Below, in pieces: positions 24,122 through 32,203 of a stretch of 42,657 nucleotides of DNA (its first letter is position 1; each line of letters starts with the position of its first letter). This stretch comes from a virus. Location: positions 1 to 42,657 of the IMG/VR virus record IMGVR_UViG_3300018476_000020. One strand, 5' to 3'. The position numbers and the translations under genes were made by a program. The notes under the pieces are model-generated. The model was not told where the DNA came from and made no database searches. It worked only from the letters and a program-made list of their open reading frames with translations.

Positions 24122-25863
24122 TCAAATGCCTCCTTGTTCGCTTTGTAGGCAACGTATGCGTCCATCATGGCCGACACGTTATCGATCTTCTCATCTGCTC
24201 GCTTCTTTAGAAGCTTACGGTTTCCGTTTGTGTCTTCCAGAGTTACGGCGTTGCCCATGGCGAATGACATGAGATCCTGATCGAAGATTAGCGCACGTTG
24301 CTCAGCAAGTATCTTCAATTCACCCAAAGGAACCGATTCTGTACGTGCTCCCTGAATGACTTTCTCTATACCATAGGACCCGTTCTCAGCTTCCCATCGA
24401 GTAACAAACTCCTTAGCGTTGTAAGGGTCGAAGCCAAGGCATCTGACATCATACTCATTCGTTTGAATGAACAAATCCAGATCCTCATAGACTTCCATCA
24501 TGTCAAGGACAGTTCCCTCTAGAACTTGCAAGCTTCCTTCATTGATGAACTCGTCATACTTCTGACGCATAGCTCCAGGAAGCTTCATCAAAGTCAAAGT
24601 CGTGATGTAACTACGAGTCTTTACCCCAAACGACCCATTGGTTAGAGGAAAGAGAAACGTAAACGCACAGAAGTCATCACCTTGCGACAAGTCCGCTCCC
24701 AGCGAGCACGGAATTGTCCAGAACTCACGCGAACGATGCGGGAGCGTCTCTTCATAGGTGAAGAAGTAGGTAAACCCCTCCATTGGAATACCGAATCGCT
24801 TTGCGAGAATATCATTTCTCGCTGCAGGAGCTTTTTCAGCTCGTTCAACGTCCAAATGATAGACGTCGTACGTTACGGTAAGTCCAAGATTCGGATTTGC
24901 CTTCAACCAAGTCTGTGGATTGGCAACTTCCTCGATTTCGTCCAACTTGTAGTGCCAGATCGAAATGTGTGGAGCCATGTAGTCACCACGAAGAATGCTA
25001 GCAAGTTCCATTTTGATGGTGTCGCCAGAACCGTTGCGAACAGTTCCTTCTGAACTCATAGCAACGATCAAGTAGTCGTCCATCTTGGACGCTCCCTGTT
25101 CAATTGCTCCGACAACGTCCTCTCTGATGTCACCACTCAACCATTCGTCGATTGTAGAGACCTTAGGTCTAAGTCCCTGAAGTTTGTTGATCGTCATAGG
25201 ACGAACTTCAAGTAGTGAACCAGTGAGAAAGTTCTCAACACCCTTCTTTGTTGCTGCTAACTTCTGTCGGAACACTCGGGAGCCGGTAGTGTTGCGGACG
25301 GTCCCCTCGGTTAGGAACATGAAGAGGGGGCCACGAGACCTGGTGATAGCGGTACGGAAGGGCGACATGATCTCGTCGGCCTGCTTCATGGTTGGGGCGG
25401 TTGTGACCTGGTGTGTGGTCGAGGTATCTACATTCAGGAAGTAGGCTTGGATGCATGCCCCGTACATGGACTTGGCGGCACCACGTGCCACGATGAGGTA
25501 TTGCTTTGTGGTAAGCCTCTTCTTGATTGACTTCTTGACGTAGGTTCCCTGTGCACCGTCTATCCCTGGCTGATACACGCTTCTCTCAACAAAGAAGTAC
25601 CATCCAAAAATCTGTTCTGCCCAAAGCTTGAAGGTATCAAGAAGAAACAGATCACTTCCGTCAGTGAGTGTTAGTTCTCGTTCGCAGTATTGAATGAAAC
25701 CATTGATCGCCATGTCGTCGTAGTAGATGTTAGGATTGGCAATTAGTTCGTCAATCCTATTCATCTCCAAAGAGATCTCTCTATTGACAGGAATTTCTCC
25801 ACGAAGCACCTTGTCGCGGAACTCTCCATAATACAGAGGAGTAGCCGTATTAGACAATCCCAC
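24118..25863 (-). CDS. terL: Terminase large subunit
   Basis: 581 aa. GTG start with AAGGAGGAG upstream. ATPase motifs: an adenine/Walker A region TTKQYLIVARGAAKSMYGAC (GAAKS at the P-loop), a Walker B-like VSTIDEWLSGD, and a coupling region around IVAMSSEGTVRNGSGD. The nuclease domain has acidic residues in GADLSQGDDFCAFTFLF, RCLGFDPYNAKEFVTRWE and EKIDNVSAMMDAYVAY. It translocates DNA into the prohead and cuts at each genome end. The small subunit (27045-27374) and an HNH protein are encoded just upstream. Confidence 0.92.
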   Translation of the reverse strand: MGLSNTATPLYYGEFRDKVLRGEIPVNREISLEMNRIDELIANPNIYYDDMAINGFIQYCERELTLTDGSDLFLLDTFKLWAEQIFGWYFFVERSVYQPGIDGAQGTYVKKSIKKRLTTKQYLIVARGAAKSMYGACIQAYFLNVDTSTTHQVTTAPTMKQADEIMSPFRTAITRSRGPLFMFLTEGTVRNTTGSRVFRQKLAATKKGVENFLTGSLLEVRPMTINKLQGLRPKVSTIDEWLSGDIREDVVGAIEQGASKMDDYLIVAMSSEGTVRNGSGDTIKMELASILRGDYMAPHISIWHYKLDEIEEVANPQTWLKANPNLGLTVTYDVYHLDVERAEKAPAARNDILAKRFGIPMEGFTYFFTYEETLPHRSREFWTIPCSLGADLSQGDDFCAFTFLFPLTNGSFGVKTRSYITTLTLMKLPGAMRQKYDEFINEGSLQVLEGTVLDMMEVYEDLDLFIQTNEYDVRCLGFDPYNAKEFVTRWEAENGSYGIEKVIQGARTESVPLGELKILAEQRALIFDQDLMSFAMGNAVTLEDTNGNRKLLKKRADEKIDNVSAMMDAYVAYKANKEAFE

Positions 25864-25880
25864 TCCATCTCCTCCTTAGT

Positions 25881-26255
25881 TTAAATGGTGATGCCCTTCT
25901 TCTTAAGAGCGTTTCTAACAGCAAGCATACCAACACCAGTAAGTGCGGTCACTGCAATTCCCTTGGCCGCGCCAAGCACAATGTCCTCAGCAAACTTCTT
26001 ACCCTGCGTTTGCTTTGCCGAATTCAGATCCTTGTACTGCTTCTCCATCTGCAATCGTTTGATTCGATCTTGGAGTTGCTTGTCTGTGAGCTGAGCCGGC
26101 TTCTTTGTGTACTTCGTCTTGCTCGCTTGCCGCTTCTTCTTGAATTCACTATTACTTACGCCACCTCTTCCTGCGCGTCGAACGCCCCACTTCTGGCCTC
26201 TGACGCCGAAGTGTTCGAGATGATCTTCCAAGTATTCTTCGAAAGTCTGATTCAT
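25881..26255 (-). CDS. Small tagged head-associated protein C (HFGVRGQKWGVRR)
   Basis: 124 aa from the ATG at 26255, which follows GGAGGTACC and overlaps the upstream stop as ATGA. A longer frame would begin inside the preceding gene. The tag is TFEEYLEDHLEHFGVRGQKW and GVRRAGRGG. A Lys/Gln-rich charged helix and a hydrophobic C-terminus (LGAAKGIAVTALTGVGMLAV) follow. It is a third copy of the tag on unrelated cargo, on the other side of the terminase gene from copies A and B. Confidence 0.65.
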   Translation of the reverse strand: MNQTFEEYLEDHLEHFGVRGQKWGVRRAGRGGVSNSEFKKKRQASKTKYTKKPAQLTDKQLQDRIKRLQMEKQYKDLNSAKQTQGKKFAEDIVLGAAKGIAVTALTGVGMLAVRNALKKKGITI

Positions 26256-26626
26256 GGTACCTCCACTTCTTCTGGCGGCAATGGGTACAACTGCACTTCC
26301 CGAAATACGTTCAACCTCCACTCATACTCTTGAATCTGCCGGTTCGCGGCTTCGATCAAGAACGAAGTGGCGGGTGGATCAAATAACATGCGAACCTTTA
26401 GGAACACATAGGTCTTTACAAGATTCATTTGATTATCCGGAACAAGAAAATCGCTCCAGATCGCCGTATCATCCACAACGAAGAAACCTTCGTCGGGACC
26501 CACTCCCAATTGATTCAAAATCGAGAAAGCGGCGTTGATGTGCGTGAGAATATCAAGATCGAAGGCGACGTAATTTGCCGAAATTCCAAGAATCTTCTTT
26601 GTACTGATTAGAATACTAGGTTCCAT
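26252..26626 (-). CDS. Head-tail connector-like protein (gp6-like)
   Basis: 124 aa. ATG start after AAGGAGG. It contains ILISTKKILGISANYVAFDL, DILTHINAAFSILNQLGVGP, VVDDTAIWSDF and LVKTYVFLKVRMLFDPPATS, which is the helical adaptor pattern seen in gp6-like connectors. Its unusual location, upstream of terminase and not with the other connectors, could mean a different role. By sequence pattern I still prefer the connector assignment. Confidence 0.6.
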   Translation of the reverse strand: MEPSILISTKKILGISANYVAFDLDILTHINAAFSILNQLGVGPDEGFFVVDDTAIWSDFLVPDNQMNLVKTYVFLKVRMLFDPPATSFLIEAANRQIQEYEWRLNVFREVQLYPLPPEEVEVP

Positions 26627-26644
26627 TTCAAAACCTCCTTTTGG

Positions 26645-27070
26645 TTACCAGAGTCGGGTATCGCCTTGTTTTCGCTCAACATATGGCTTCTTTAAGAACT
26701 CTCGGTTGCCATAATGTATGGCATTATGAGTATCATGACTCGTTGTTATCAAATAATCGGGATCAAGTATCCATTCTTCAGCATGAAGAATATCATTAGA
26801 GTCCATAGGATTAAGATGATGAACGAGAAGATTTCCATGAATTTCATAACCAGGAATCCCTAAATCGCAGCCATTATCCCGCAAAATAACCTGTTGACGA
26901 ACGCGTTTCCACTGGTTTGACGTATAAAATTGTTGATTAATATAGCGATCGAAGCCAAACGTGGAATGACCGACTGTCCCACCTATTTTCAGGTAATCGA
27001 ATCTATCTTCGAAGGTTTCTAGTCTACGAAGCTCCGAATATCGTCTAATCTTCGACATTGTCGTATTCAT
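26645..27070 (-). CDS. HNH endonuclease (terminase-associated)
   Basis: 141 aa. It reads FYTSNQWKRVRQQVILRDNG, CDLGIPGYEIHGNLLVHHLN and LITTSHDTHNAIHYGNR. The HH in LLVHHLN and the later H-N-x-H pattern fit an HNH nuclease beside terminase, which in many siphoviruses assists the terminase in cutting at cos. The start overlaps the end of the small terminase gene by 26 bases. A Cys-based zinc site of the kind seen in some HNH proteins is not complete here. Confidence 0.8.
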   Translation of the reverse strand: MNTTMSKIRRYSELRRLETFEDRFDYLKIGGTVGHSTFGFDRYINQQFYTSNQWKRVRQQVILRDNGCDLGIPGYEIHGNLLVHHLNPMDSNDILHAEEWILDPDYLITTSHDTHNAIHYGNREFLKKPYVERKQGDTRLW

Positions 27071-27374
27071 CTATCAATTGGCCTGCATAAGAGCGCATTG
27101 CATTCAAAGCAGTCTCGTACAGCTCTTCGATGCGCTTTGCTGACGCCAGTTGATCCGCTTTAGCGCCAAGAAGTAGGTTCTCTCGGGATAAACGTTCCTG
27201 TTCCAGCTTCTCTCTTGTAGAACCAAGCTTCAAATAATGACTAATCACTTGAGCTGAAGCGGTTCCTTCTGTCATCTGCTTCTCAGCAAGATCCGTCGCC
27301 AGAGAAATAAGTTGATTCTCTCTGTTCTCAGGAGTAGTCGCCGGACGCCCAACACGCCTCTTTGCGACGCCCAT
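27045..27374 (-). CDS. terS: Terminase small subunit
   Basis: 109 aa. ATG with AGGAGGTTACT upstream. It contains VGRPATTPENRENQLISLAT, a helical TEGTASAQVISHYLKLGSTR, and REKLEQERLSRENLLLGAKA followed by EELYETALNAMRSYAGQL. I recall this small family next to HNH and large terminase genes in Gram-positive phages. It should bind the packaging site and hand DNA to the large subunit. A shortened match to the early promoter element, TATCGCAGG then TCAATGAACC, lies upstream near 27402-27427. Confidence 0.75.
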   Translation of the reverse strand: MGVAKRRVGRPATTPENRENQLISLATDLAEKQMTEGTASAQVISHYLKLGSTREKLEQERLSRENLLLGAKADQLASAKRIEELYETALNAMRSYAGQLIDEYDNVED

Positions 27375-27387
27375 AGTAACCTCCTAT

Positions 27388-27666
27388 CTATTGTGAAGAG
27401 GGGTTCATTGACTGAACCTGCGATAGAATCATGCCATCAGTAATAACGGCTTCGTCTAATCCTGGATTATACCCCGGGTCTTCCTCATTACTAACAAGCG
27501 CTGATTCCCATGCAGCATCCCAACCAGGAGCAGACGCCCAGTCTCGACGATTATCGTATGTCCAGCGATCTGGATCACCCTGAACATTCTCTTGGGCGGC
27601 AGCCTGTGCCACACGAGAAAGGATAGCACCATTGTTAGCAATATCGTTTTGTGTTAGATAACTCAC
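27388..27666 (-). CDS. Small conserved phage protein, 92 aa
   Basis: Starts with GTG at 27666 in a GTGA overlap with the LamG gene stop and GGAGAG just upstream. A longer ATG reading has no such site. The sequence has SYLTQNDIANNGAILSRVAQ, DRWTYDNRRDWASAPGWDAA and DEAVITDGMILSQVQS. I recognise the general form from actinophages, located between fibre genes and terminase. No function is known. It is acidic and helical, which fits a scaffold- or fibre-associated role. Confidence 0.6.
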   Translation of the reverse strand: MSYLTQNDIANNGAILSRVAQAAAQENVQGDPDRWTYDNRRDWASAPGWDAAWESALVSNEEDPGYNPGLDEAVITDGMILSQVQSMNPSSQ

Positions 27667-28448
27667 AACTCTCTCCAATTGGTAGGTGATGCCACACCGA
27701 CATCGTGGTTCATGGCAACCTCGATTGCAGTAAGTCTCCTGTTGTAGATCGCCACCTCATCGATGACTCCGGTTAACTCCTGTGAAGCGTAGTCGTTGTA
27801 TCCGACAGCCAGTGTGTGGTTCTGATCGAGGAGGGTGTGACTGAACAGCGGGCCGACCGGCAACCCGTCGAGGTATAGTTGGGATTCTGCCGGGCCGTAG
27901 TTGATCCCGAACACCACCACAGCATGGTGCCGTACACTGTCGTCAACCCGGATGCCGGAATCCACGATCAGCGCTGACCCCCATTCGTAGACGGCGAGCT
28001 TGTTGTCGATGATGAAAATGCCGTAGTCATTCTGTTTCACAACGAGGCTGCGGAAACTGGTTCCAGGCGTCGTTGTCTTGAACCAGCACTCCACTGTGAA
28101 GTCGTGATAGAGCTGGAAATCGGTGTTCCCGGCATTCATGCCCTGGCTGCCAAGCCCGAAGACCTGCATCGCCGCGTCAAGGTCACCCTCGATTAGGCCC
28201 GCCACACCCAACACTGGGGCTCCGGTGTAGGCAGCGTCGTGATAGCCCATCTTGTCGACGGCTGTTGAGCTGCCAATTGGCTCACCAAGCCGCCAGTAGC
28301 TTAACGGCGTCGACGAGATGATCTGCTCCTCGTACCTTGACGGCGGCACGAACGGTGGAGGAGGCCAAACTTTTGTATCACCATCATACAATGCGCCAGC
28401 ATTAAGTGACCCGTATTGCAGATTTGTGGTTGGAAGAAGTACAGGCAT
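27663..28448 (-). CDS. LamG/concanavalin A-like lectin domain protein
   Basis: 261 aa. After a short N-terminal tail-attachment-like stretch (PVLLPTTNLQYGSLNAGALY, DGDTKVWPPPPFVPPS) one LamG/ConA-like jelly-roll spans about residues 40-255: SYWRLGEPIG, DFTVECWFKTTTPGT, HHAVVVFGINYGPAESQLYL, DGLPVGPL and LTGVIDEVAIYNRRLTAIEV. Such domains on phage virions bind cell-surface glycans. The coding region is visibly richer in G+C than its neighbours (runs such as CGGGTTGACGACAGTGTACG), so it looks acquired. Call firm, receptor role inferred. Confidence 0.85.
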   Translation of the reverse strand: MPVLLPTTNLQYGSLNAGALYDGDTKVWPPPPFVPPSRYEEQIISSTPLSYWRLGEPIGSSTAVDKMGYHDAAYTGAPVLGVAGLIEGDLDAAMQVFGLGSQGMNAGNTDFQLYHDFTVECWFKTTTPGTSFRSLVVKQNDYGIFIIDNKLAVYEWGSALIVDSGIRVDDSVRHHAVVVFGINYGPAESQLYLDGLPVGPLFSHTLLDQNHTLAVGYNDYASQELTGVIDEVAIYNRRLTAIEVAMNHDVGVASPTNWREL

Positions 28449-28462
28449 GAGTCTCCTTGTGT

Positions 28463-30226
28463 TTAAACGGCACGAACGTAGCCGATGCCCATTCCTTGAC
28501 GACTTCCGGTCGGGGTTCCAAACGGATTTGGTGGTGGTACTCCGACTCCAACGTTTCTATAAAGAGCATTGTTAGCGGCTGTTGGCGGAGGATTCGTTGG
28601 TTCATAAACCAGTTCGTTATAAACACCAGAAGGAACGCCTCTAAAAACCACAGCTTGTGGACCAGGTCCTGAATTATATATACCAAAGAAATAGATTCCA
28701 GCAGGAACTATCGTGTCAAATAACGCAGTTTTCGTTCCTGTAGTATCGGTTGGTATAGATGGCGTCATAGTGATTAATGCTCCAGGCATACCATTTGGTA
28801 GGACTTCATAAATACAAAGTATAGAAACCGACCCTGCTGTAGCCGCAGTAGTCACGAAAAAACAGCCTTCATTAATTGGAACATCCCAATGACCACGTGT
28901 AAGCCGAATATCTCCATTCATAGCTGGAGTAACTGAACTAACCCCACTCGAAAAGTTCCATGCTTGAAGCCAAGCTCCAGATGGTGCTAATTTAGGAACC
29001 GGATTGCCGCCACCTCCGGTGTCAAGATCTGGAATCTGCGCAATTGGTATTTTGCGGTTAGCATCAAGGCTGGCATAACCGTTGGCTTGCCCCTTATACA
29101 TTATTCGCTCAAGGTTTGCGTGAGATGAGCTTTGGGTATTATGATTGGCTAATCCCTGGGTGACAAAGATTCTTGGTACCGCATCATTATTACCACCAAA
29201 ATCACCAACTCGGATTGCGCCACCATAGTACGCCCAAGCATCATTTGGATTAGCTACCCATTCGGGTCCTACGTAATCACTTCCACCACCGCCAGATGGA
29301 GCATCAGTAATAACATACAGCGTTTCCGGATCTGGCGTGACAATAGCATCATACTCAGCCTGTGTAAGACTAACGATTGGTACATCGCCATCCTCACCTG
29401 GAGGACCTGGAACGGTAGATGGGGCACCTTCTGGACCCGCTGGACCTTCCGGGCCTATAGGACCTTGCGGACCCGGAACTGTTGAGGCTGCTCCTTGAGG
29501 ACCTGCTGGGCCTTCCGGGCCTGTAGGGCCTGTTGGGCCAGGGACAGTTGAGTCGGCACCTGTAAGACCGATAGGGCCTTGTGGGCCTGCTGGACCTTCT
29601 GGACCCACTGGACCTGGAACTGTTGAATCAGCGCCCGTAAGACCGATAGGACCTTGAGGCCCTTCTGGGCCCGCTGGACCCGGTACCGTTGAGTCAGCGC
29701 CAATAGGACCTGCCGGACCAATGGGACCCGCTGGACCTGGAACTGTTGAATCAGCACCTGTAGGACCCGTAGGACCTTCTGGACCAATCGGACCTGCCGG
29801 ACCCGTGGGTCCTGGTACCGTTGAATCAGCTCCCGTTGGACCTGTCGGGCCGATAGGACCCGTAGGACCTGCTGGACCTGGAACGGTTGAGGCTGGACCC
29901 GTTGGACCTGTCGGGCCTGTAGGACCTTGCGGGCCATCCGGACCTTCTGGGCCTGGGACAGTTGATGGATCACCTTGTGGACCTCTTGGGCCTGTTGGGC
30001 CTGTAGGACCTTGCGGACCCGCTGGTCCTGGAATCGTAGACTCTGGACCTTCTGGACCAATAGGACCTTCTGGACCGGGAGGTCCTACCGCACCAATTCC
30101 ACTGGTAACTACTTCAACAACATCCAGAGAGTCGTTAGCGACTACGTCAATGACTTCTGGAGATGAAGTTGTTACAACCTCTACAACAACTTCACCACCT
30201 TCGATAACCTCGATCGTACTAGTCAT
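28463..30226 (-). CDS. Collagen-like tail fibre
   Basis: 587 aa. ATG overlapping the upstream stop as ATGA. An N-terminal beta-type domain with Val-rich repeats ([30 protein letters not shown]) precedes a collagen-like rod of Gly-Pro-X triplets (about residues 55-280), divided by returning ADSTVPGP-type spacers. A soluble C-terminus (about 300-587) follows, including [39 protein letters not shown]-like text, and [19 protein letters not shown]. The rod is likely trimeric and the C-terminus the receptor-binding end. The repeats could let the rod expand or shrink by recombination. Confidence 0.9.
   Translation of the reverse strand: MTSTIEVIEGGEVVVEVVTTSSPEVIDVVANDSLDVVEVVTSGIGAVGPPGPEGPIGPEGPESTIPGPAGPQGPTGPTGPRGPQGDPSTVPGPEGPDGPQGPTGPTGPTGPASTVPGPAGPTGPIGPTGPTGADSTVPGPTGPAGPIGPEGPTGPTGADSTVPGPAGPIGPAGPIGADSTVPGPAGPEGPQGPIGLTGADSTVPGPVGPEGPAGPQGPIGLTGADSTVPGPTGPTGPEGPAGPQGAASTVPGPQGPIGPEGPAGPEGAPSTVPGPPGEDGDVPIVSLTQAEYDAIVTPDPETLYVITDAPSGGGGSDYVGPEWVANPNDAWAYYGGAIRVGDFGGNNDAVPRIFVTQGLANHNTQSSSHANLERIMYKGQANGYASLDANRKIPIAQIPDLDTGGGGNPVPKLAPSGAWLQAWNFSSGVSSVTPAMNGDIRLTRGHWDVPINEGCFFVTTAATAGSVSILCIYEVLPNGMPGALITMTPSIPTDTTGTKTALFDTIVPAGIYFFGIYNSGPGPQAVVFRGVPSGVYNELVYEPTNPPPTAANNALYRNVGVGVPPPNPFGTPTGSRQGMGIGYVRAV
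29390..30090. repeat. Collagen-coding DNA repeats
   Basis: Short near-identical DNA units of about 9-45 bases code for GPxGPxG and STVPGP. They are variants of a few codon blocks (GGACCT/GGCCCT). The array keeps an open frame on the complementary strand too, which is an artefact of the repeat. Confidence 0.9.
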
Positions 30227-30573
30227 CAGAACACCGCCGAGTTGGTAATATCCTGCTTAACAACAACTTCTCCAGCAAGCAAAGTGTATACTTCTGTCGG
30301 AGAAAATGTAACTTCAAGATCCCAATACCCCTTGGCCGGAGTCGAACTGGCCCACTGGGCGGGAACGAGATGAATTGTGATTGTGTTCGGGAGAGTGACG
30401 ACACAAGTAAACGCTAAAACACTTGCTCCTCCCGGCTTATCGCGAAACTCTGCTTCAGCAACAGCACCAGTTAGATCGAATGGAGTGCCATTTATAGTAG
30501 TTTCCCAAAAACGAAATCCACGACTAAAGGTGTCGCCACGATATAGGTTCAGGTCATACTCCCCCTGTTCCAT
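30226..30573 (-). CDS. Small beta-type fibre/baseplate accessory protein
   Basis: 115 aa from the ATG at 30573, nine bases after AGGAG. The ATG nine bases earlier touches the ribosome-binding site. It contains [39 protein letters not shown] and [20 protein letters not shown], which resembles small Ig-like/BppU-like accessory proteins next to fibre genes. Its end is ATGA-coupled to the collagen-like fibre, so it may help anchor that fibre. Confidence 0.65.
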   Translation of the reverse strand: MEQGEYDLNLYRGDTFSRGFRFWETTINGTPFDLTGAVAEAEFRDKPGGASVLAFTCVVTLPNTITIHLVPAQWASSTPAKGYWDLEVTFSPTEVYTLLAGEVVVKQDITNSAVF

Positions 30574-30817
30574 CAGATTCATCTCCTTTCTCTTCCAGTC
30601 GTTGTTTCCAAATTAGGGCAGCGCCCGCACCTAGAAAACCTGCCGTGGCCCCTGTGAGGACGCCGCCCAAACCTGATAAAAGTTGGATTCCTGCATCAGA
30701 AACACTATCGTCCAAAGCAGCAGCCAGCATTGCGCTCGCCCACCCTGCCGAGGTAAATAAGGCAACGACAAAGGCTGTTGCTCCCACCCAACTCGATAGA
30801 GTGCGAGGCTGTTTCAT
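30554..30817 (-). CDS. Holin
   Basis: 87 aa from the ATG at 30817, in an ATGA overlap with the endolysin stop and with GGAGCATATTGC upstream. Two hydrophobic spans: SSWVGATAFVVALFTSAGW and GIQLLSGLGGVLTGATAGF plus FLGAGAALIW, with a polar loop (AALDDSVSDA) and a charged C-terminus ([13 protein letters not shown]). This and its pairing with endolysin fit a class II-type holin that opens the membrane at lysis time. Assignment by topology and neighbourhood. Confidence 0.75.
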   Translation of the reverse strand: MKQPRTLSSWVGATAFVVALFTSAGWASAMLAAALDDSVSDAGIQLLSGLGGVLTGATAGFLGAGAALIWKQRLEEKGDESDGTGGV

Positions 30818-31554
30818 GCAATATGCTCCGGAGGTACGCCCGGCGTGTGCTGAGCAATAATGCTTGTGTTCCAATACACCTGACTATCAGTAACCTCTGG
30901 GTAGGTAGATGCCCACCACGGATCGACATCCCAAATGGTTGAATCCATCTCGAGAACCGTCAACATGATCTGGTCACCGCCGAGCATCTGCTCGTTAGGA
31001 ACAAGGACGCGATGAACGCCGTTCCACCGATAGACCTTTCCATCATAACGAATAAGTGCGAACATTTGATCCTTTCCGATCTCTGGTAGTGGCTTTACTC
31101 CACCTTGGATTCCTGTGGCCAGATCTGCCGGCGAGCAGTCTGCTTCGTAGTGCATGGCGTCTTTGTTGTTGGACCACGATCCGCCCCATTCCCAGACTCG
31201 ACATCCGTTGTTGGTTCGGAGGCCTGTGATCGCATCCACCATTCCCTGAGGCATGTCCGTAATGAGATTGGGTCCATAAGGATTGCTGCTCCAGTTCAGA
31301 TCTAGTGCGATGCCATACGCGTGCAGACTGTAGCCAGACCCACCTGTGATCTGACGACAATTATACGCTCCTGTATCAGATGCTCGAGTACGGTAGTCCC
31401 AGTCTACGAGAATATCGTTAAGGCGATTTACCGCTTCCACCATTCGAGGATCAACAGTAACGCGACCACCACCATGTAGAGTAATAGTAACGAAGCCAGA
31501 AGAATTACAAGGAGGGTCCCAAACATCACGGAGCTGGCTTGTATTCAGACCCAT
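30814..31554 (-). CDS. Endolysin, M15 (VanY-like) peptidase
   Basis: 246 aa. ATG with AAGGAGGTAGAGGACG upstream. The peptidase domain (about residues 25-150) has the metal site YSLHAYGIALDLNW (SxHxxGxAxD) and a second His in DAMHYEADCS, which completes the zinc triad of the M15 family. It should cleave peptide cross-links in the host wall. The C-terminal 90 residues (KDQMFALIRYDGKVYRWNG, DQIMLTVLEMDSTIWDVDPW) may be a cell-wall-binding part. Paired with the holin just after it. Confidence 0.9.
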   Translation of the reverse strand: MGLNTSQLRDVWDPPCNSSGFVTITLHGGGRVTVDPRMVEAVNRLNDILVDWDYRTRASDTGAYNCRQITGGSGYSLHAYGIALDLNWSSNPYGPNLITDMPQGMVDAITGLRTNNGCRVWEWGGSWSNNKDAMHYEADCSPADLATGIQGGVKPLPEIGKDQMFALIRYDGKVYRWNGVHRVLVPNEQMLGGDQIMLTVLEMDSTIWDVDPWWASTYPEVTDSQVYWNTSIIAQHTPGVPPEHIA

Positions 31555-31669
31555 CGTCCTCTACCTCCTTGTCTTCGTCCGAGTTCACACCATGCTCGGC
31601 GACCTCGTCCATGTTGGCGTGAGGATCTTCCTTGTCGTCATCTCCAAAGAGACGATCACGAAGATTCAT
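31526..31669 (-). CDS. Acidic small protein, 47 aa
   Basis: ATG at 31669 after AGGGGGATGCCG. It is MNLRDRLFGDDDKEDPHANM followed by a very acidic tail ending EYKPAP. It overlaps both neighbours slightly, ending 28 bases inside the endolysin gene. It may be a small cofactor. No family recognised. Confidence 0.5.
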   Translation of the reverse strand: MNLRDRLFGDDDKEDPHANMDEVAEHGVNSDEDKEVEDDGSEYKPAP

Positions 31670-31802
31670 CGGCATCCCCCTCGACGGATGCATCAGTTGA
31701 CTCCGTGTTATCATCGGTATCACGGACGGCATCTGCTTCATCAGCAAGAATTTCCTTCACACGCTCTTCAACGGATTCTGGATCAACAGCTTCGTCACTC
31801 AT
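31656..31802 (-). CDS. Acidic small protein, 48 aa, first gene of late block
   Basis: ATG at 31802 with TAGGAGAAACCA upstream. It reads MSDEAVDPESVEERVKEILA and then a low-complexity acidic tail (TDDNTESTDASVEGDADESS). It overlaps the next acidic gene by 14 bases. It follows the GC-rich terminator at 31851-31931, so it leads the late block. Confidence 0.55.
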   Translation of the reverse strand: MSDEAVDPESVEERVKEILADEADAVRDTDDNTESTDASVEGDADESS

Positions 31803-31850
31803 TGGTTTCTCCTATGCTAAAAGTCGGATTGTTTGGTCCAAAATTTCCAT

Positions 31851-31931
31851 CGGGGGAAAAATATAGGGCCGGCGATGTGGGAGGGGGGCTAGATTGCGAA
31901 GACCTCCCCCCCGGATGGCGAGGTAGGCCCA
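31851..31931 (-). terminator. GC-rich terminator separating RNA polymerase-like block from late block
   Basis: Minus-strand GGGCC (from 31930-31926) pairs with GGCCC (31870-31866). Inside these, a run of G (31912-31906) faces a run of C (31889-31882). TATATTTTTC follows. It lies after the 77-aa gene and 49 bases before the first late gene, so late transcription needs a new promoter or read-through. Confidence 0.7.
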
Positions 31932-31944
31932 AGCAATTTTAATT

Positions 31945-32178
31945 TTATCTAATAACTTTCTTCCAAACACCAGAAACATTTTCTTTTACAATCTCATCAA
32001 TTGCTTGTTCAAGTGCTAAATCTTGATCAGCTTCAGAGAGTTCATCTGAAAGCATTGTAACTCTACCTAGGAAGGAAGAGGTACAGTACCCTGCTCTTTC
32101 ATCCCATGCGTACCATTCATCGAACTGATCGAAGGGGTCATAAGGATTGTCTATGGTGGTTAGCATCACCTCACTCAT
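31945..32178 (-). CDS. Small acidic partner of RNA polymerase-like gene
   Basis: 77 aa. ATG at 32178. An alternative start is four codons in (MLTTIDNPYDP). It contains MLTTIDNPYDPFDQFDEWYA, GYCTSSFLGRVTMLSDELSE and ADQDLALEQAIDEIVKENVS. I recall this small family next to DFDGD-motif genes in phages, which suggests a co-factor of the polymerase. Acidic and helical. The link is contextual, not demonstrated. Confidence 0.65.
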   Translation of the reverse strand: MSEVMLTTIDNPYDPFDQFDEWYAWDERAGYCTSSFLGRVTMLSDELSEADQDLALEQAIDEIVKENVSGVWKKVIR

Positions 32179-32203
32179 TAGATACTACACTCCTCTCTAC
32201 TAC

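Noticed and set aside
29721-30248. 175-codon plus-strand collagen-like frame
   Set aside because: It is the reverse complement of the Gly-Pro-X repeats, which keep an open frame on both strands.
31814-31841. TTGGAC-N16-TAGCAT as a late promoter
   Set aside because: The predicted start falls only about five bases before the ATG at 31802, which would delete the ribosome-binding site. The late block may instead rely on read-through or another promoter.
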